From assembly GCA_023413275.1 (NCBI GenBank), contig JAEZPX010000273.1, forward strand, positions 1 through 8,317: 8,317 nucleotides of DNA. Direction: 5' to 3'. The notes beneath the pieces are model-generated. The model worked only from the letters and a program-made list of their open reading frames with translations. It made no database searches and was not told the origin of the DNA. Position 1 is the first letter of the stretch, and every line of letters starts with the position of its first letter. Shown piece after piece: positions 6,121 through 8,317 of this stretch. Origin of the DNA: Bacillota bacterium. Lineage in GTDB: Bacteria > Bacillota > Clostridia > Lachnospirales > Anaerotignaceae. Made by a program: the position numbers and the translations under genes.

Positions 6121-7047
6121 ATGGCACGGGATATTTGTATCTCAAATGAATTTATTGAAAAAGAACTGCCTTTGGCGCCTCCGCTATATGTTTCTGTCTA
6201 TCTGATGACAAGAGCCTTGGAGGATGCTGATGCGGCAACCATTGCCCAAAGGCTGAATGTTTTAGAAAGTGACGTGGTTCGAGCTTGGCAATATTGGCAG
6301 GAACGAGAACGAGTAAAACCGATTGAACAGGCGTCCACAAGGGTTTTTATGGAGCAAAAGCCTGAATACAGTATGGCAGAGCTATCAGAATATATGAAGC
6401 ATGGTGAAATGAAAGCTCTGTTGCAAACGGCTCAGCGCAAATTGGGCAAGCCTTTAACCCAGCAAGATATCAGTATGATATTTGGTTTGTACGATTGGCT
6501 TGGTTTTTCTATAGATTTAATTGAGGTGTTGCTTTCTTATTGTGTTTCCGATGGATTTAAGGGAATGCGTTACGTGGAAAAAGTGGCTATGGCTTGGGCA
6601 GAAGAGGGCATCCAAACTGTGGACAAGGCAGTGGAATACATAGAAATGAGAAAAACAAGCTTTCATACGATTATGCGTGCCTTTGGGCAAAGCGGCAGAA
6701 TGCCTGTGGAGGGCGAAGAGACCTATATGAAAAAATGGTTGAGAGAGTATGAAATGTCCATTGATGTCATAAAGGTGGCTTGCGAAAGAACGGTAATGCA
6801 GACGGGAAAAGTGAGTTTTGCTTATGCCGATAGCATTTTAAAAAAATGGAAAGATGCAGGAGTGAAATCTCCTGCTGATATAGAAGCTTTGGATCGGGCT
6901 TTTGCTGCGAAAAAGACAGTAAAAGCTGGGGAGCAGAAAGCTGTGGCTACACAGCCAAAGCAAAATCGATTTATCAATTATCCCCAAAGACAATGGGATT
7001 TTGAAAAATTGGAGAAGCTGCAACGAGAAGAACGAGATAAATGGTGA
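6121..7047 (+). CDS. DnaD-like replication initiation protein with two DnaD (DnaB_2) domains
   Basis: Cytosolic DNA-binding remodelling protein expected to act with the helicase loader at replication initiation or restart. It has 308 residues. An N-terminal region (about 1-85) has a winged-helix look (ATIAQRLNVLESDVVRAWQYW, 39-59). The first DnaD-type domain spans about 95-165 (PLTQQDISMIFGLYDWLGFS at 111-130, ending YVEKVAMAW, 151-159). The second spans about 190-260 and ends YADSILKKW (235-243). Both ends fit the DnaD-family YxxxIxxW pattern. A basic linker leads to a polar C-terminal tail (FINYPQRQWDFEKLEKL). AGAGGAGG (6107-6114) sits six bases before ATG 6121. Its last codons overlap the next gene's possible ATG start by 7 bases (ATGGTGA). 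Tandem DnaD domains next to a DnaI/DnaC-type loader are usual in Clostridia. It could be called DnaD or DnaB-type (Firmicute sense), so no symbol is given. Confidence 0.9.
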   Translation: MARDICISNEFIEKELPLAPPLYVSVYLMTRALEDADAATIAQRLNVLESDVVRAWQYWQERERVKPIEQASTRVFMEQKPEYSMAELSEYMKHGEMKALLQTAQRKLGKPLTQQDISMIFGLYDWLGFSIDLIEVLLSYCVSDGFKGMRYVEKVAMAWAEEGIQTVDKAVEYIEMRKTSFHTIMRAFGQSGRMPVEGEETYMKKWLREYEMSIDVIKVACERTVMQTGKVSFAYADSILKKWKDAGVKSPADIEALDRAFAAKKTVKAGEQKAVATQPKQNRFINYPQRQWDFEKLEKLQREERDKW

Positions 7048-7053
7048 AGGAGG
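7047..7053 (+). promoter_or_regulatory. start-deciding ribosome binding site for the helicase loader
   Basis: AAGGAGG, the full anti-16S complement, lies inside the codons that follow ATG 7041 and eight bases before the in-frame TTG at 7062. This spacing is ideal for TTG and impossible for the ATG, so it argues for initiation at TTG. Confidence 0.6.
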
Positions 7054-7061
7054 CGGGAGCT

Positions 7062-8060
7062 TTGGCAACGAGAACGCAGATATTTCGTGAAATATTACGG
7101 GAGTACGATAGCTTGCGCACCAAAAAGGCTGGGGAGCTGCGGGAGAGAAAGGCTGTGCTTTTTGAAAGACTGCCCCGCCTAGCAGAAATTGAGCAGGAAA
7201 TGGCGTTGTTGGGAACAAAAACTGCCAGAATGGTTTTGCAGGGTGAGGTTGAAGCCAAGGATATTGTAGAGCAGTTGAAAATGGGACAAAAGGTTTTGGA
7301 AGAGGAACGTAGTCAGATTTTGGCGGTCCATAACTTATCTCCCCAAATTCTTGAGGTGGAATATGCATGCCCCGAATGCAAAGACACGGGATACATTGGT
7401 ACGGAGCAATGCCTTTGCATGAAAAGACGATTGATGGACAAACTTTATGACCAGTCCAATGTGCGGGATATGATAAAAGTTGAAAATTTTGATAACTTTA
7501 ATTTTGCATTATATAGCACCAATCCTTCAAAGGAAGAAGGAATTTCTCCTAAAGCAAATGCAGAAAAACTCTACCGCAGAGCATTAGCATTTGTAGAAGA
7601 GTTTGGCAATGGGGCAAACCTTTTGATTTACGGTGGAACGGGCTTAGGAAAGACCTTTCTTTGTAACTGTATTGCCAAGGATTTATTGGCAAAGGGACAT
7701 ACCGTTTTATATCTTACGGCGGGGCAGTTATTCAGAAAACTGGAGGAGCAAAGGTTCCATAGAGATGATGATGAGGAGGAGGCCAAGGAGTGGGATCAAG
7801 AGCTGTTGGAAGCAGAACTTTTGATTATTGATGACTTGGGAACAGAATTTTCCACAATATTTACCACTTCGGAGCTTTTTCGCATTGTAAACGACAGAAA
7901 ATTAGCAAAAAGGGCTGTTGTGATTTCTACTAACTTAGGTCCAACAGAGTTGATGAGTCTTTATTCTGATCGTGTTACTTCTCGTTTTTTTGGAGAGTTT
8001 GAGCAAATGAAGTTTTTTGGTGATGATATTCGCATTATTAAAAAATATCAAAAAAAATAA
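7062..8060 (+). CDS. replicative helicase loader, DnaI/DnaC-like AAA+ ATPase with zinc finger
   Basis: AAA+ ATPase expected to load the replicative helicase onto DNA. From the TTG start it has 332 residues (339 from ATG 7041; residue numbers below are from that ATG). The order is a charged helical, coiled-coil-like N-terminus (about 10-100), a zinc finger CPECKDTGYIG...CLC (Cys110, 113, 124, 126), then the AAA+ core. The core shows Walker A GGTGLGKT (198-205), Walker B LLIIDDLG (260-267), sensor STN (296-298) and arginine-finger-like DRVTSRF (310-316). Start choice: TTG 7062 follows a full AAGGAGG (7047-7053) by eight bases, whereas ATG 7041 overlaps the previous stop and has only a weak purine stretch upstream. 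I prefer TTG, but ATG remains possible. IstB transposition helpers share the core, but no transposase adjoins, and the DnaD-like partner gene supports helicase loading. Confidence 0.93.
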   Translation: MATRTQIFREILREYDSLRTKKAGELRERKAVLFERLPRLAEIEQEMALLGTKTARMVLQGEVEAKDIVEQLKMGQKVLEEERSQILAVHNLSPQILEVEYACPECKDTGYIGTEQCLCMKRRLMDKLYDQSNVRDMIKVENFDNFNFALYSTNPSKEEGISPKANAEKLYRRALAFVEEFGNGANLLIYGGTGLGKTFLCNCIAKDLLAKGHTVLYLTAGQLFRKLEEQRFHRDDDEEEAKEWDQELLEAELLIIDDLGTEFSTIFTTSELFRIVNDRKLAKRAVVISTNLGPTELMSLYSDRVTSRFFGEFEQMKFFGDDIRIIKKYQKK

Positions 8061-8068
8061 GATCTATT

Positions 8069-8108
8069 AAAGGAACGTTTGGCTTTGCATAAGCTAACGT
8101 TCCTTTTT
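8069..8108 (+). terminator. strong intrinsic terminator after the replication genes
   Basis: A perfect 11-bp stem AAAGGAACGTT (8069-8079)/AACGTTCCTTT (8096-8106) is extended inside by GCTT (8082-8085)/AAGC (8091-8094) around a small internal loop. The T run is 8104-8108. It begins eight bases after the stop codon. The A run on the left arm could let it work on the minus strand as well. Confidence 0.93.
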
Positions 8109-8141
8109 GCTGCTAAGGGTTATGGAAAATCTTCTAAAAAG

Positions 8142-8170
8142 TTGTCAAAATAATCATGCAATTGTAAAAT
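8142..8170 (+). promoter_or_regulatory. candidate sigma-A promoter reading towards the right edge
   Basis: TTGTCA (8142-8147) and TAAAAT (8165-8170) are spaced exactly 17 bp apart, with one mismatch to consensus in each hexamer. It lies just after a strong terminator and points right. A transcript would start near 8176-8178 and run into the inverted repeats at 8194-8262. No convincing gene starts before the window ends, so its target is unknown. Confidence 0.5.
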
Positions 8171-8193
8171 GATTTGAGAAAATGGGAACAATT

Positions 8194-8262
8194 CACATTG
8201 TAAGATGGTGCTTATTGGATAGGAGATCAACCATCATTAGTGGTTGATCTCCATTCAATGTG
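8194..8262. repeat. nested inverted repeat (12-bp perfect core plus 7-bp outer arms)
   Basis: The core GGAGATCAACCA (8222-8233) is perfectly complementary to TGGTTGATCTCC (8241-8252), with a 7-base loop. Outer arms CACATTG (8194-8200) and CAATGTG (8256-8262) also match perfectly, giving a lopsided stem-loop. A further small palindrome, ACAAT (8188-8192)/ATTGT (8197-8201), shares the left outer arm, so alternative folds are possible. Neither strand has a proper T tract directly after the core, so a standard intrinsic terminator is not the obvious reading. It could be a structured RNA, a protein-binding site, or part of a mobile element end. Confidence 0.6.
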
Positions 8263-8317
8263 GCTTTTCTATGAATCTGTAGTAAAATTTAGACATAAAG
8301 AATTGTCGGGTATGATC
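8255..8317 (-). CDS. possible C-terminal end of a minus-strand gene, cut by the window edge
   Basis: On the minus strand a frame is open from the right edge for 20 codons. It ends in TGA (complement of 8255-8257) and gives a tail rich in Phe, Tyr and basic residues (RQFFMSKFYYRFIEKPH). The perfect 12-bp inverted repeat lies two bases beyond the stop, a natural place for a 3'-end hairpin. A 20-codon open frame is not significant by itself and I recognise no family. Confidence 0.2.
   Translation of the reverse strand, partial: DHTRQFFMSKFYYRFIEKPH

Noticed and set aside
6838..7368. A 176-codon minus-strand frame across the dnaD-like/helicase loader junction
   Set aside because: It is antisense to two well-supported genes, and its proline/phenylalanine-rich product is typical of the shadow of Lys/Glu-rich coding DNA.
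7041..8060. Reading the helicase loader as an IstB transposition helper
   Set aside because: No transposase or terminal repeats adjoin it, and the neighbouring tandem-domain DnaD-like gene and zinc-finger N-terminus fit a replicative loader.
8161..8207. Direct repeat ATTGTAAAATG / ATTGTAAGATG about 36 bp apart
   Set aside because: Ten of eleven bases match, but the sequence is AT-rich and there are only two copies, so chance is a fair explanation; no repeat array or CRISPR pattern is present.
8183..8248. A 21-codon plus-strand frame after the promoter at 8142-8170
   Set aside because: It has no ribosome binding site, runs through the inverted repeat and has no recognisable sequence.
8290..8316. 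TAGACA and TATGAT as a promoter at the right edge
   Set aside because: The spacing is 15 bp and the -35 is poor; it is weaker than the 8142-8170 candidate and cannot be judged at the window edge.

Overview
The window looks like core chromosome of a low-GC Firmicute, most likely a clostridial (possibly Lachnospirales-type) anaerobe. The evidence is strong AGGAGG-type ribosome binding sites, AT-rich spacers, Bacillota-type gene content (a tandem-domain DnaD protein beside a DnaI/DnaC-type helicase loader; Sua5, RpiB, Upp and a TagO/WecA enzyme in a row) and a small SEC-C protein of a kind I associate with Clostridia. The taxon is inferred from gene style and synteny, not from a marker gene. All confident genes lie on the + strand.

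Layout. Positions 1-1448 hold CTP synthase (pyrG) without its first ~53 residues. At 1547-1972 is a 141-residue UspA-like protein, closed by a strong intrinsic terminator (1974-2003). A candidate promoter near 2034-2062 then opens a tight cluster: SEC-C zinc-motif protein (2181-2681), threonylcarbamoyl-AMP synthase (2684-3739), ribose-5-phosphate isomerase B (3759-4187) and uracil phosphoribosyltransferase (4216-4842). A structured 133-bp spacer leads to the polyprenyl-phosphate GlcNAc-1-phosphate transferase (4976-6013), followed by a terminator (6014-6059). An extended -10 promoter (6073-6081) starts a two-gene replication unit, a DnaD-like protein (6121-7047) and a helicase loader (about 7062-8060), closed by a strong terminator (8069-8108). 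The last ~200 bp hold no confident gene, but do hold a good-looking promoter, a perfect 12-bp inverted repeat with extra flanking arms, and perhaps the end of a minus-strand gene.

How the genes fit together. PyrG makes CTP from UTP, Upp salvages uracil to UMP using PRPP, and RpiB feeds ribose-5-phosphate towards PRPP. The TagO/WecA enzyme consumes UDP-GlcNAc to start a lipid-linked cell-wall glycan. The neighbourhood is therefore rich in pyrimidine and nucleotide-sugar steps, alongside a universal tRNA t6A enzyme and the replicative helicase loading pair. This is mostly housekeeping DNA. I found no CRISPR array, toxin-antitoxin pair, phage module, rRNA or tRNA. The parts least explained are the leader of the TagO/WecA gene and the right-hand edge.
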